From G963663315 sp965204925 (GTDB lineage: Bacteria; Pseudomonadota; Gammaproteobacteria; Arenicellales; Poriferihabitantaceae): a stretch of DNA of 64,000 nt. The stretch lies in contig OZ242021.1 in NCBI GenBank assembly GCA_965204925.1, forward strand, positions 2,294,001 through 2,358,000. Reading direction: 5' to 3'. Every line of letters begins with the position of its first letter. Position 1 is the first letter of the stretch. A program made the position numbers and the translations under genes. Of the stretch, positions 9,964-20,295 are shown piece after piece. Below the pieces are notes generated by a model. The model ran no database searches and was not told where the DNA came from. It saw only the letters and a list, made by a program, of their open reading frames with translations.

Positions 9964-9992
9964 AGAATGCAGCCGCTGGCGATCTGTGTCAA
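9964..9992 (-). promoter_or_regulatory. Candidate gcvT promoter
   Basis: On the minus strand a perfect TTGACA (9987-9992) is followed after 17 bp by CATTCT (9964-9969), a poor -10 match. It is about 75 bp before the GTG of gcvT. Weak support. Confidence 0.3.
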
Positions 9993-10199
9993 AACAGAGG
10001 CAGCAATTCCCGCCAGGGACATCCCCCTGTGGATTCGGCGGGATTTCCGGATGCAAACGCATGCGTCAGGGGTATGCGGACAAGGCTGTCGCATCAGGAA
10101 GTGTCGAAGGGCGCCTGATTGCACAGGCGAGCAGGCGATATGATCGTTAGAATGGATAGTAGCGTGGAGCGCTCCGCGAGAGCCACTATGAAACGAAAA

Positions 10200-10208
10200 T
10201 GCTATAAT
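10200..10208 (+). promoter_or_regulatory. Extended -10 promoter element before the AAA-ATPase-like gene
   Basis: TGCTATAAT is a perfect extended -10 (TGn plus TATAAT), ending 28 bp before the ATG at 10237. The -35 position is a poor match, which extended -10 promoters tolerate. Confidence 0.5.
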
Positions 10209-10236
10209 CGCAAGCCTTCCCTGACAAAAGACGAGA

Positions 10237-11814
10237 ATGGACAGACTGGAACTTCCGATCGGTGACTCCTCCTTCCGTAATATGCGGGAGCACAACTGCT
10301 ACTATGTCGACAAGACTCTCCATCTGTGGAGTTTGACCAAAGGCGGAAGTCGATACTACTTCCTGTCGCGCCCGCGGCGTTTTGGCAAGAGCCTGCTGAT
10401 AGATACCCTGCATGAACTGTTTGCGGGCAGCGAACAACTGTTCCGGGGGCTTTCCATTCATGAGCGTTGGGGCTGGGGCATCAGGCATCCGGTCGTTCGC
10501 TTGAGTTTTGACGGTAATTACAGTGAGTCCGGGGAACTTGAGAAGGACACGATCGAACAACTGGAGAGTACGGAGCGTCAGTACGGGCTGGATGCGGCGG
10601 TGAGGTCCGATAGCGGTCCGAGACGTCTTCGTAATGTGATAGAGCGTCTTTATTACAAGACCGGCGAGCAGGTGGCGGTTCTGATAGACGAATACGACAA
10701 GCCGATACTGGACGTACTGGAGAAGCCGCAACTGGCGCGCGAGAACCGTGATTATCTGCGCGGATTCTACGGCATGATCAAGGGTTGCGCCCGCTACATT
10801 CGTTTCGTATTCATCACCGGCATCAGCATGTACTCGAAGATCAGCCTGTTCTCGGTACTGAACAATCTCTACGACCTCAGCCTGAACCCTGAATACGCCA
10901 CAATCTGCGGTTATACCGAGGATGACCTTGAAACGGTGTTTGCCGCGGAACTGGCGGGGGTGTCCGAATCCGACCGGCAGGAAATCCGGCGCTGGTACAA
11001 CGGCTACCACTGGCTGGGCAACGAGAAGGTTTACAACCCGTTCGACATCCTGCTGTATTTCAGGAACCGCAAGTTCAAACCCTGGTGGTATGAGACCGGC
11101 ACGCCTTCCTTTTTGTACGAGCGCATGGCAAGCGGGGCGGTCAATACGCTGGATTTGGAGAACCTGCATATGTACGACAGCGACCTGTCCACATTTGAGG
11201 TTGAGCGGGTCAATCTGAACGCCCTGTTATTCCAGTGCGGTTATCTGACCCTTGTGGATGAGGAAGATCGTCCCGAGGGTATTTTCTACACACTGGACTA
11301 TCCCAATCATGAAGTGAGATTGAGTCTGAACCGGCAATTGCTGGAGGCGGTTACCGGGGATGTAGTGCGGGTATCGGAGTACGGCAGGGCGTTGATTGCC
11401 TTGCTGGACGGCAACGACTTTGCGGGATTTGAACGGGAATTGCAGGCGTTCTTCGCCGGTATTCCGTACCAGTGGGTCGCTCGTGAAGCGGGAGAATATG
11501 GCGAGGGGTATTATGCTTCCCTGTTGTATTCGTGTTTTGTGATACTGGGTATGGACATTCGGGTTGAGGATTCCACGAGTCGGGGTCGTTCTGACATGGT
11601 TCTGGCGCGTGGTGGTCAGGTATTTGTGCTGGAATTGAAGGTAGCGCGGGAAGCGCAAGTACAGGCGAGGCTGGAGGAGGCGCTTGTTCAGATGAGGCAC
11701 AGGGACTATGCCGGCAAGTACCGCACGGGCAACAGCAAGGTTCATCTGCTTGCCCTGGTATTCGACCGCGACAAGCGCAATCTGGCGATGATGCGGGCGG
11801 CAGCGCAGCCATAG
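10237..11814 (+). CDS. AAA-ATPase-like / PD-(D/E)XK nuclease-superfamily protein (DUF1703 type)
   Basis: 525 aa with the layout of the AAA-ATPase-like plus DUF1703 family common in host-associated bacteria. The N-terminus (residues 5-290) has the divergent P-loop RPRRFGKSLL near residue 47 and a Walker B-like VLIDEYDKPIL near residue 150. The C-terminus carries a PD-(D/E)XK-like core: SRGRSDMVLARG followed by VFVLELKVAR, giving D...ELK. Biological role is not established for the family. It is monocistronic and complete, with an extended -10 promoter upstream. Family copies are often multiplied within a genome. Confidence 0.88.
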   Translation: MDRLELPIGDSSFRNMREHNCYYVDKTLHLWSLTKGGSRYYFLSRPRRFGKSLLIDTLHELFAGSEQLFRGLSIHERWGWGIRHPVVRLSFDGNYSESGELEKDTIEQLESTERQYGLDAAVRSDSGPRRLRNVIERLYYKTGEQVAVLIDEYDKPILDVLEKPQLARENRDYLRGFYGMIKGCARYIRFVFITGISMYSKISLFSVLNNLYDLSLNPEYATICGYTEDDLETVFAAELAGVSESDRQEIRRWYNGYHWLGNEKVYNPFDILLYFRNRKFKPWWYETGTPSFLYERMASGAVNTLDLENLHMYDSDLSTFEVERVNLNALLFQCGYLTLVDEEDRPEGIFYTLDYPNHEVRLSLNRQLLEAVTGDVVRVSEYGRALIALLDGNDFAGFERELQAFFAGIPYQWVAREAGEYGEGYYASLLYSCFVILGMDIRVEDSTSRGRSDMVLARGGQVFVLELKVAREAQVQARLEEALVQMRHRDYAGKYRTGNSKVHLLALVFDRDKRNLAMMRAAAQP

Positions 11815-12090
11815 GGATAACTCCTGTGGCTGTCCATAAAATCCGCACGGCCGAAAATGCGCCGAACTCGGGCTTTGACCAAACGAGCCTGATCACGGTA
11901 CCCGGGGTCAGATTTGAACCGGCCTATATCCGGGCTGTTCCTCCCGGCAAGAATGTTACTGGCGTGACAACCGCCATCCTTAAGATTTTTTACCAGCCTC
12001 TCAAACCCCCGGATTTACTGATCCGGCAGGCTTGACGGGAATTGCTGCCGATCTGCCGCTGCCGGCTCGGCTGGTAGCGCCTTCTTCATT
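11815..12090. other. Intergenic stretch between convergent genes
   Basis: 276 bp between two converging genes. I see no gene, no strong terminator and no repeat in it. A 69-residue frame at 11826-12035 has no recognisable content. Confidence 0.5.
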
Positions 12091-13833
12091 TCACTCGAAC
12101 TCCGCATTTCTGAATCGCAATACGTTGCAGTTTTCCTTTACGGTACGCTCAAGCCCTTCATCGAAGCCTGCGTTGCTGTTGGCTTCGATTTCCACCGAGA
12201 TCGTCACATCGACGCCGAGTCTGGTAGTAAACTGCTGTACGACTTCATCCATGACGGTGGCGAAATCCATCTTGGCTTTAACCGGATCGAGAGAAATAGC
12301 GCCATAGAACTGTTTTTTGGTTGCGCCGAGTGAAGTGGCTCCAGCCCCTTCCGCTACCTCGGGCGTTGAGGCCAATGCTCCTGTGTCTCCTGTTTCAGCA
12401 TCTGATGCTGTAATATCTGCGGGCTCACTGCTCGCGCCACTGGAACCGGTACCCGGCCGGGGCGCTTGCCGGATACGTTCGCGGTAGGTTACGGCAGCTT
12501 CACGATCAATCAACAGCGATGATTCATCCAAAGCGGAGACCGAACCGTTGCCGAAGGCAAACCCGAAATAACGGTCACCCTCCTTGCCGGCAGCAAAGGC
12601 GAAGTAGCCTTCGTTCTCAAGGCCCCGATTGATTGCATTGCGGAAAACATGGTCGTTGAGCAGACGCGGCAGGTAGAGGTAGTGACAGCTATCCTGCCAG
12701 ACTTTCACAGCGCTGATGTCCTGCGCTCCATCCTTCAGATACCACTGCTTTAGCATATTGCATAAGTGGATGGGTGACCACTCATGGATCAGCCATTTCC
12801 ACGTTTCACGCACCAGTTGGGAGAGGGACTGGTCGGCGCCATCGCGGTTCATTTTGGCCTGTTTAAGGTGCGAGAGGTCCTGGTTCAAGGCGCCGCTTTC
12901 GATATCGGCAACAATGGATTGCCATGCCAGGAAAATCCGTCCCTGTTCTTTAAGGCGGCTGACGACATCGTAGTCCGGCGCCAGGAAGATCAGGCGATTC
13001 TGCCTTTGTCGCGGTTGATCACCACGATTTCTCAGAATATCCTGTGCGGCAGTGAATGCCTGGTTAGTTTCACTGCGGCTGTAAGCTTTATTTGTCGGTA
13101 ATACAACCAGTCGGGGACCCTTGCCATAGTCATCAGGTACATCGACAGACGGTGTAAATACATGCACGCCGCCCAGCTGATGACCGCGTCCGAATGCCCG
13201 GGTAACACGAGTCTTCAAGAGTGGTAACAACTCATTGTGTTCGTTAATATTCTGTTTCCGGCTTTCCATTTCCCGGCGAAGATTGGGTCGGGTATCCAGC
13301 CAATACCGGTCCTTGGCGGAATAAAGATAGTGCAGGCGGTCACGCAAGCTCCTGAGCACATCCTCGAATACGCCGATGGCTTGCCCGGGCTGTACCGCGC
13401 CCAACAGAATGCGTTCCATTCCGATGCCGCGGATCGTCTGTTCCTGCATGGATGGGGCGCTGCCCAGGAAGAGGGTGCGGGTCGTGCGCCGCGCAGCCTG
13501 TACACTGCCAAACCGGGGAGTGTGACCGTCGATTCTGTACGGTTCGGACTGCGGACCGTCCACCTCCCGTTCGATTACCGGTTCCCAACCCTGGGGCAGA
13601 TAGTGGATGCTTTTGTTGAGGACACTGCCGTCTTCCAGTGGCAGAGAGCCGGGCATGATCAACGCATCCTTATTATCCGAATTCCAGAGACGGTGAATGA
13701 CGATGGCCATATACTGAAGAACACCGCGGGTTCGCTGGAATTTCTCAAGCGTGGACCAGTCCTCATAAAGGCGGTCGAATACTTCCTGTCGCTCTACGTC
13801 GACATACCAGAACAATGGATGAGGCAAGCGCAT
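12091..13833 (-). pseudogene. DUF499-type defence ATPase, 5'-truncated by a deletion
   Basis: C-terminal half of a DUF499-family protein, a large ATPase found beside DUF1156 methylases and SNF2-type helicases in defence-type clusters. Authentic sequence starts near VFDRLYEDWSTLEKFQRTRG, in the middle of a family member that I recall as roughly 1,000 aa or more. The C-terminus, ending VKENCNVLRFRNAEFE, is normal. The ATPase N-terminal half is missing. The first dozen codons (MRLPHPLFWYVD) are the methylase gene read in another frame, so the apparent start at 13833 is an artefact of the fusion. Probably not functional. Confidence 0.7.
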
Positions 13834-15655
13834 TCATTTTTTTCTTAAGAGTGCTTGTTGCCTCCGTGCGAATCGGCCATGTTCCGGTAATGGTAAAACC
13901 TGCTTTGATCACCGCTTCAAGAAAAGACTCCCATCCTGTTGAGGCGGTTCCTTCATTACTTGTTTCTGATTGTCTGAAGGCATAATAAATTGTTACCGGG
14001 AAAGCGGCATACGCATGGGTAGAAACATTGTGCATGACCACTGTCATTCCGCCCGTAAAGAATTGATTCGCATTTTCTTTGCCTGCATGGCGTTTATGGT
14101 CGGCTACCAACTCCTCGCTCTTTGGTACCAACATGGTTGAGAACAAGTCGGGCAGACAAGAACGAAGTGAATACCTTAGCCAGACGTAGAAGAAATCGGA
14201 CAAATCTGCATACGGAACGTTGTCGTAGTACGGCGGGTCCGTAGAAACAATCTGGTTTTCATAATCTGCAAATGGGGCATCGCACTGATACGCAAATCCT
14301 CTCTGTGGAAACGCCGGTAATGTTTCAACAGATTTCGCAAGATATTCCAACTGACCGAGGAAATTGCCGGATGAAGAACTGAACGGATTCCCCTCGGCGG
14401 TATCCCATACCATCGGTAATGCTTGTCGGGCAAATACTTGTTGTATCTTTTCACCAGTTGTATCCCAAAAGTTATTGGTAGATTGACGATTGGCGAGCCG
14501 ACTGACACCCAAGCCGAGGTAGACCATAAGAGCGTCTGCGTATGCCGTTGCCTGGTTTCCGTTGTTAGCCAGACTTGCTGCATCGTCTTTCCAACCGGCC
14601 GCCAAAGCGTCCCGCCTGACACGTTCATACAGTTCATGAAGGCAATCGGAGAACGTCGCCAATGCCATGGTTTGCCGTGGCATGAACAGATCCGCGACAA
14701 CTGTTGGACCGTAGTTTGTGATGCCCATGTTTGTAGACAACGGAAATTCAGGTCGCCAGACAGGTTTCGCAGATAAAGCGAGCTTTTCATGTTCCCTGGT
14801 GGCTGCAACATAAGCGCGGCCCTTATTGCCCTCTGCTACAATGGCCATCAATTCCCACCCCATACGGCCGGATTTACCCTCGGTTTTTACATAACCTGCA
14901 GATATCGGGACATTTGTTATCAGGCAACGAAAATTTGCTCCTCGGGTCATCTTTGTGCCAGATTTCACTGCATCGGGGTTTTCGGGAATGCCACGCCTTA
15001 TCTCAAAGTGATATTCAAGGCCATTCACTACAGGTTCGATCCAGACTTCCCTGCCTTTCTTTCTGCATAGCCAGAAGCTTGATATTAGAGGAACACGCGC
15101 ACCTTGTGCAGCCGGGTTCGGGCTGGTTATTGTACGGCTCCATAGCCAGGCCAGTACCGTGGCTTCGCCTCCACCGAACGACTCGTCAAGTTGTACTTTC
15201 GGGTAGTAGTGACCGACTTTCTCGAAGGCAGCCTGCCGGAGCAGGGCCCCGTAACGGCGGATATCTTCTGCCAGGCCACGGGTTCCAGACCAGTCTTCTG
15301 AAAAATGCGGCTGCTTTCTTCCTTCTGGTATCGGGGCAACGGGCGGTTGTCCGGCAAAGCTGGGAGGAATTTCGATCATTGCCTTGTTGATTAGAACCGC
15401 TACGGGGTTGAGATCGGAGGCGTAACTTTCAAGCCCCAGGCGCTGCGCTTCCAGAGGAATGGAGCCGCCACCGGCGAACGGGTCGTGGAAGGCGGGCAGC
15501 TTGTCCGGGTTGAACAACCTGGCGGCTTCGGGGTGATTTCTATTCAGGTGACAGGTTTCGCGCCAGCTTGCCCGGATTGCTTCTCGGGCACGGCTCAAGA
15601 CCTTCTCGTTGTTGGTGTTTTCCCATTTCACCAGGTCACGGATGATTTGGAACAA
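13763..15655 (-). pseudogene. DUF1156-type DNA methylase, truncated at both ends
   Basis: Core of a large adenine-type DNA methylase. The SAM-binding motif DPFAGGGSIPLEAQRLG is near residue 58 and the catalytic motif TDPPYYDNVPYADLSDFFYVW near residue 470. The N-terminal DUF1156 segment is absent: conserved sequence begins at KKDAEVRREKLFQIIRDL, read upstream of the only start (TTG at 15655) and running into the helicase gene in another frame. The C-terminus stops after SSIVLVCRRR and then reads the DUF499 gene out of frame. Intact relatives are, from memory, about 900-1,000 aa; this one is 630. Function is doubtful. Confidence 0.7.
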
Positions 15656-18600
15656 TTTTTCTCGCCTGACCTCTGCATCCTTTTTGTTGACGCCAAACCC
15701 CGCGGCTGACTGTGATGGTATCTTGACCTTTGGCGCGCCCCTTCACTTCGATATGGCGATCGGGGCTTATTGAACCGTCCGTATTGGCTGGCGGGCGAGC
15801 GGTGACATCCCAGCCGCATTTTTCGGCGGAGATGTCCTTGACCTCGTACCCGAAGCCGCGCTCTACCTCCATGACCGCATTCATCGCGACCCTCTCGATG
15901 TGTGAGCGGGCTGCGGCATCGGCGCAGAAGGTGGTCTCACCCTTACGCTGGGCCAATAGGCCTTGCGGAATCACCAGCGCGCCGCCGATCACCACAGGGG
16001 TACTGGAGACAACATTCTTCATTACTTCCAATTCGCGTTTGCGCTGTTTCAGGCGCTCGCTCAGTTCGTCCACCCGCCGGCGCGCCATTTCCGGCTGCAT
16101 GCGCGGCTGTTTCCCGGCAGAGACATCATCAGAGAGTTTGATATAACGATCAGACCAATAAGCGATCTCCTTGACCAGACGTTCGTTCACTGCAGCCAGT
16201 ATTTTATTGACCTGTCGCTCGCGGCGGTCTTTCACTTCCTGATAATGTTCCGGCGCCAGATACCCGGAGGCGTGTTTGAGCGCCAGAGATTCAAGATCGG
16301 CGCGAATCCAGGAGGCATCAAGTATGTCCTGCACCCGTTGCAGGTCGTAGTCGTCGACAGGCTGGAGATCAAGGTGCGGCGCCCAACCGGCTTGGGAAAC
16401 GTTGCCGTGCTGATCAATCTCCACGAATTGCAACCTCCTTGACGCCACTTTGGAGGAGTCGCCGTTCGCTTCACGAATACTGTGATCCATCATGAACAGG
16501 ATACGTGGTTCCAACCCGTCATCGTTGGGGTCTACAAGTACCGCCCCCTGCCTGAGTTTACTGCGGTGCGACGAGAGAATCAGATCGGTGACGGATTGCA
16601 TCAACGGATGGCCGGGATGAATCAGATCAGCCATCGGCTTGCCGTGGATCTGTATCAGGTTCTTTTCAAAACAAATGCGTTCATACTTCTTCAATACCGG
16701 TGTGCGGCTCTCACCGATGACGCGGTCGCGTTCACGGATGGCGGCCGGGACATGGCGAACCTCCAGGCGCCCCGACTCACGCGGGCGCATCTCACCGTTC
16801 AGGCGCCGGAAGGCTTCGGTGAAAAAAGCGCGAATGAACCAGGGTTGCAGCTTGCGGGCCTCGGCCTTTTCCATCTGTTCCCTGACGGCATAGAGATCTT
16901 CCGGACTCATGTGTTCTTCAACCAGGGCGTTGCGGCGCAGGATCTCCTTCAATTTTTCGCTATCCAGCGTGTCGTCAATCACCTGCCTGAGCCTGTCCCG
17001 TACTTCTGGTGATTCCCCATAGCGGATGGCCTCAATGAGCAGTTCTTTCAGGGAGCGGTTTTCAAAAGCCTCGCCGAGGATGTCGAATACCTTGCCGCCC
17101 AGGGCCTGCTTTTCGGCTTCCAGCTTGTCGAATAGTGTCTGGAATACATTGCCTTCGCGAGTCTCGTTGGCGATCAGATTCCACAGATGGCAGACCTCGG
17201 TCTGACCGATACGGTGGATGCGCCCGAAGCGTTGCTCCAGACGGTTCGGGTTCCAGGGCAGGTCGTAATTGACCATCAGACTAGCGTTTTGCAGGTTTGC
17301 TCCTTCGCCTGCGGCATCCGTTGCGACCAGTACCAGCACATCCGGATTATTGCGAAATTCCTCTTGGGCTTTACGCCGGTCATCCCGGTTCACGCCGCCG
17401 TGGATAGTAATTACCGCTTGCGGATTTCCCAGCATTCCACCAATGCGGCTGACGAGATAATTGAGGGTATCCTTATGCTCGGTGAAAATGATGAGCTTGC
17501 GGCGGTTGCCTCCGGTGGTATACATATGCTGGTTTTCTTGCAGGAGGCGCGACAGTTCCTCCCACTTTCTGTCGTTACCCGATTGCACAACATCCAGGGC
17601 TGAGCGCTCCAGGTCCTCCAGTGTCCGGATTTCGGCTTCCAACTCGGCAATGGTTTCCGCCGCTGTGGCCTGGTCAACGACCTGATCGGCGTAGAGTTCA
17701 TACTCTTCGGCGCTCAGCGCGTCATCCAGTTCGTCGATCTTCTCCGGCAATTCGATCTGCTTTCTGATTTTGTATTCGCCGAGGGTTTCGGCCACATTGC
17801 CTTGCCGGGCGCCCTGGCCGCGGGCGAGTAGCTTCATTTCCTCCAGGCGAGATTGCAGACGCTTGCGTCTGCGCTTGAGCGATTGGTAGATGGCTTCCGG
17901 GCTGGACGCGAGACGGCGCTGCAGTTGGGTCAAAGCGAATCCGACTGTTCCCTTGCGTTTGCCATCAATGAGCTGCTCCGCCCGATTCATCTCATTCGTG
18001 ACATAATCGGTTACCATCTTATAGAGTTCCGCTTCCGCGTCCGACAGTCTATAGTTAGCGCTATAGGCGCGTCTCTCGGGGAATAACGGGGCGCCGTCGA
18101 ACTTCAGCAGTTCCTCTTTCACCATGCGGCGCATCATGTCGGAGACATCCACCTTGTGAGCGCCTTCGCGGAACTTGCCGTAGAAGCGGTCGCCATCCAG
18201 AAGCGAGAGCCAGATTTGAAAATCTTCTTCCTTGCCGTTGTGCGGTGTGGCAGTCATCAGCAGGAAGTGGCGGGTGACAGAGCCGAGTAATTCTCCCAAC
18301 AGGAAGCGTCTGGTCTTGTTGACCTTGTTACCGAAGTATCTGGCAGAGAGCTTATGGGCTTCGTCAACTACAATCAAATCCCATTCGACGCTCCCGAGTT
18401 TCTGCTGATATTCCTCGTTACGCGCGAGCTGGTCAAGGCGGCAGATAAGTTGGTTCTGCTCATCAAAGTAGTTGCCGGAGGCACATTGCTCTTGCTTTTC
18501 ACGGCTGAAAATCTCGAACTGGATACCGAATTTCTCCAGTAACTCGTCTTGCCACTGCTCGGCGAGAAAGCCGGGTGACACGATCAGGATGCGCCTGGCA

Positions 18601-19052
18601 TCGGCTCGTATCAGCAGTTCGCGAATGAGCAGGCCGGCCATGATGGTCTTGCCTGCCCCGGGATCGTCAGCTAGTACAAAGCGCAGGGGTTGACGGGGCA
18701 ACATGGCTTCGTAGACAGCCGAGATCTGGTGGGGCAATGGTTCCACATTGGAGGTATGGACCGCCATCATCGGGTCAAAGAGATGCGCCAGACTGATGCG
18801 CCAGGCTTCCAGTCCCAGCTTGAAGTCTTCGCCCGGAGCGTCGAAGGCCCAGTGACGGCCAGACTCTGCCAGACGCAACCGCTCTTCATCCGAGCGAAAC
18901 AGCATCTGTTCTGAAAGTTGCCCGCGGCTGTCTTTATAGTAGACGGTCAGGGCGCTATCGCCGACAGGTTCCACTTGCACGATCCGAACGATCTCATCGG
19001 CTTGAATGCCGCGGATTTGGCTGTCTTTCCTGATGTCTTCAAGTTTGATCAT
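15636..19052 (-). CDS. SNF2-family helicase of a defence-type cluster, 3' end lost
   Basis: 1,138-aa superfamily 2 helicase. Walker A is DDPGAGKTIMAG near residue 130, the DEAH box is VVDEAHKLS near residue 229, motif III is LMTATPHNG, and motif VI is NRLEQRFGRIHRIGQ. The C-terminal region includes DRHIEVKGRAKGQDTITVS, after which family members continue for some tens of residues. Here the frame instead reads into the methylase gene as VWRQQKGCRGQARK and stops. It may still make a nearly full-length protein, but its partners are broken. It is the first gene of the cluster; its start at MIKLEDIRKD is normal. Confidence 0.8.
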   Translation of the reverse strand: MIKLEDIRKDSQIRGIQADEIVRIVQVEPVGDSALTVYYKDSRGQLSEQMLFRSDEERLRLAESGRHWAFDAPGEDFKLGLEAWRISLAHLFDPMMAVHTSNVEPLPHQISAVYEAMLPRQPLRFVLADDPGAGKTIMAGLLIRELLIRADARRILIVSPGFLAEQWQDELLEKFGIQFEIFSREKQEQCASGNYFDEQNQLICRLDQLARNEEYQQKLGSVEWDLIVVDEAHKLSARYFGNKVNKTRRFLLGELLGSVTRHFLLMTATPHNGKEEDFQIWLSLLDGDRFYGKFREGAHKVDVSDMMRRMVKEELLKFDGAPLFPERRAYSANYRLSDAEAELYKMVTDYVTNEMNRAEQLIDGKRKGTVGFALTQLQRRLASSPEAIYQSLKRRRKRLQSRLEEMKLLARGQGARQGNVAETLGEYKIRKQIELPEKIDELDDALSAEEYELYADQVVDQATAAETIAELEAEIRTLEDLERSALDVVQSGNDRKWEELSRLLQENQHMYTTGGNRRKLIIFTEHKDTLNYLVSRIGGMLGNPQAVITIHGGVNRDDRRKAQEEFRNNPDVLVLVATDAAGEGANLQNASLMVNYDLPWNPNRLEQRFGRIHRIGQTEVCHLWNLIANETREGNVFQTLFDKLEAEKQALGGKVFDILGEAFENRSLKELLIEAIRYGESPEVRDRLRQVIDDTLDSEKLKEILRRNALVEEHMSPEDLYAVREQMEKAEARKLQPWFIRAFFTEAFRRLNGEMRPRESGRLEVRHVPAAIRERDRVIGESRTPVLKKYERICFEKNLIQIHGKPMADLIHPGHPLMQSVTDLILSSHRSKLRQGAVLVDPNDDGLEPRILFMMDHSIREANGDSSKVASRRLQFVEIDQHGNVSQAGWAPHLDLQPVDDYDLQRVQDILDASWIRADLESLALKHASGYLAPEHYQEVKDRRERQVNKILAAVNERLVKEIAYWSDRYIKLSDDVSAGKQPRMQPEMARRRVDELSERLKQRKRELEVMKNVVSSTPVVIGGALVIPQGLLAQRKGETTFCADAAARSHIERVAMNAVMEVERGFGYEVKDISAEKCGWDVTARPPANTDGSISPDRHIEVKGRAKGQDTITVSRGVWRQQKGCRGQARKIVPNHP

Positions 19053-19161
19053 GAGCCTTCCTTAAGCCAGATATTTCATAAAGTAAAAGTAATGTCTCCG
19101 TGATTCCATATAATTCAACAGTGTTTCTGACGAGTTCTTGCGGCGCCGTATTGTACTGTAA

Positions 19162-20295
19162 TCACTGCGGGCCGGGAAATGGCAGCGGCATGATCCGTCC
19201 GTGGCGGGCGCCGTGGTCCGGAATCTGTACCCGGACGAGGGTGTCGGGCAGGCAGTAGTCTTTGTGGATCATCGCCAGGGCCACATTGTTTTTGAAGCGC
19301 GGCGACCAGATTGCGCTGGTTATCGCGCCGGCCTGGCGCGCGCCAACCATGACCGGCCAAGGCGCTTGACACGGTGGACAGGCGTCACCGTCAAATAATA
19401 CTCCGCGAATGATTCGGGCCACTCCGTCAGAAGCAATTTTTCTCAATGCGCCCAATCCGATAAAGTCAATGGAGCCATCCAGCTTACAGAAACGGTCGAG
19501 CGCGCATTCCAGCGGGTTGTTTGCGCGTGTCATGTCGTTGCCGTAGGAAAGCAGGCCGCTTTCGATGCGTTCGATCAGGTTCGGGCTGCCCGCAGCGACA
19601 TTCAGATCGGAACCTGCCTTCCACAAGGCATCCCATAGTTCAAGCCCCGGTTCCGGTTTTGCCGGATAAATCTCGAACCCTCCCTGTTTGCTATAACCCG
19701 ATCGGGCTACGATATGCAGATGTTTGCGGAATTTGAGTTTTGCAAAGCGGAAATAACGGATATCACGCACCGTCCCGCCAAAAATACGCGCCATCAGGTC
19801 ATCCGACTTCGGCCCCTGTATCGACAAGGGCCAGACATCCGGTTCGTCAATCGCGACATCCAGGCGCATACCGGTCGCCAGCCCCTTTGCCCATAACAGC
19901 AGGTCGGAGTCGGAAGTGGACAGCCAGAAATGATCTTCGGCCAGTTTCAGGATAACGGGGTCATTCAGCATACCGCCCTTGTCGTCGACGATCGGGGCGT
20001 ACAGGCACTGTCCCGGCTGCGCCCGGCGCAAGTCGCGCGGGGTCATGAATTGCGTCAGCCAGGCTGCGTCCGCGCCGCGCAGTTCAACCTGCCGCTGGCA
20101 GCCTACATCCCACAGTTGTACGTGCTTTCTCAAGTGCCAGTAGTCTTCGGCAACAGAGCGGCGGAACCCTTTTGGCAGGATCGTGTGATTGACCACCGAA
20201 TAACCCGAAACGCCGAGCGACTCAATGCGCGGTGTATACGGAGTCGCCCGTATACGACGCGACTTCAGCAGTTCGGGGGGAATTACTGCGACCAC
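19162..20295 (-). CDS. dmdA: DmdA-like (DMSP demethylase family) THF methyltransferase
   Basis: GcvT-fold enzyme closely matching the dimethylsulfoniopropionate demethylase pattern: DYWHLRKHVQLWDVGCQRQVELRG, then MTPRDLR, then SIQGPKSDDLMARIFG, then ARSGYSKQGGFEIYP and NLIERIESGLLSYGNDMTR. DmdA moves a methyl group from DMSP to tetrahydrofolate. 377 aa, typical length. GTG start, overlapping the upstream transthyretin-like gene by 13 bp, so it is the last gene of a seven-gene operon. Family assignment is firm; DMSP as substrate is inferred, and other methylated sulfur or nitrogen compounds are possible because remote DmdA clades are not all tested. Confidence 0.75.
   Translation of the reverse strand: MVAVIPPELLKSRRIRATPYTPRIESLGVSGYSVVNHTILPKGFRRSVAEDYWHLRKHVQLWDVGCQRQVELRGADAAWLTQFMTPRDLRRAQPGQCLYAPIVDDKGGMLNDPVILKLAEDHFWLSTSDSDLLLWAKGLATGMRLDVAIDEPDVWPLSIQGPKSDDLMARIFGGTVRDIRYFRFAKLKFRKHLHIVARSGYSKQGGFEIYPAKPEPGLELWDALWKAGSDLNVAAGSPNLIERIESGLLSYGNDMTRANNPLECALDRFCKLDGSIDFIGLGALRKIASDGVARIIRGVLFDGDACPPCQAPWPVMVGARQAGAITSAIWSPRFKNNVALAMIHKDYCLPDTLVRVQIPDHGARHGRIMPLPFPGPQ

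Larger units (their letters stand above)
9890..10236. other. Divergent intergenic region, gcvT / AAA-ATPase-like gene
   Basis: 347 bp without a credible gene. It holds a weak leftward promoter candidate for gcvT and a strong rightward extended -10 element for the next gene (both listed separately). I looked for the conserved cores of glycine riboswitches on both strands and did not find them. Short ORFs here have no recognisable content. Confidence 0.6.

Noticed and set aside
9890..10236. Glycine riboswitch before gcvT
   Set aside because: The conserved purine-rich core motifs were not found on either strand, only scattered partial matches.
12091..19052. Functional DISARM or complete defence system
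   Set aside because: Methylase and DUF499 genes are truncated at fused junctions, and I cannot confirm the DISARM gene set.
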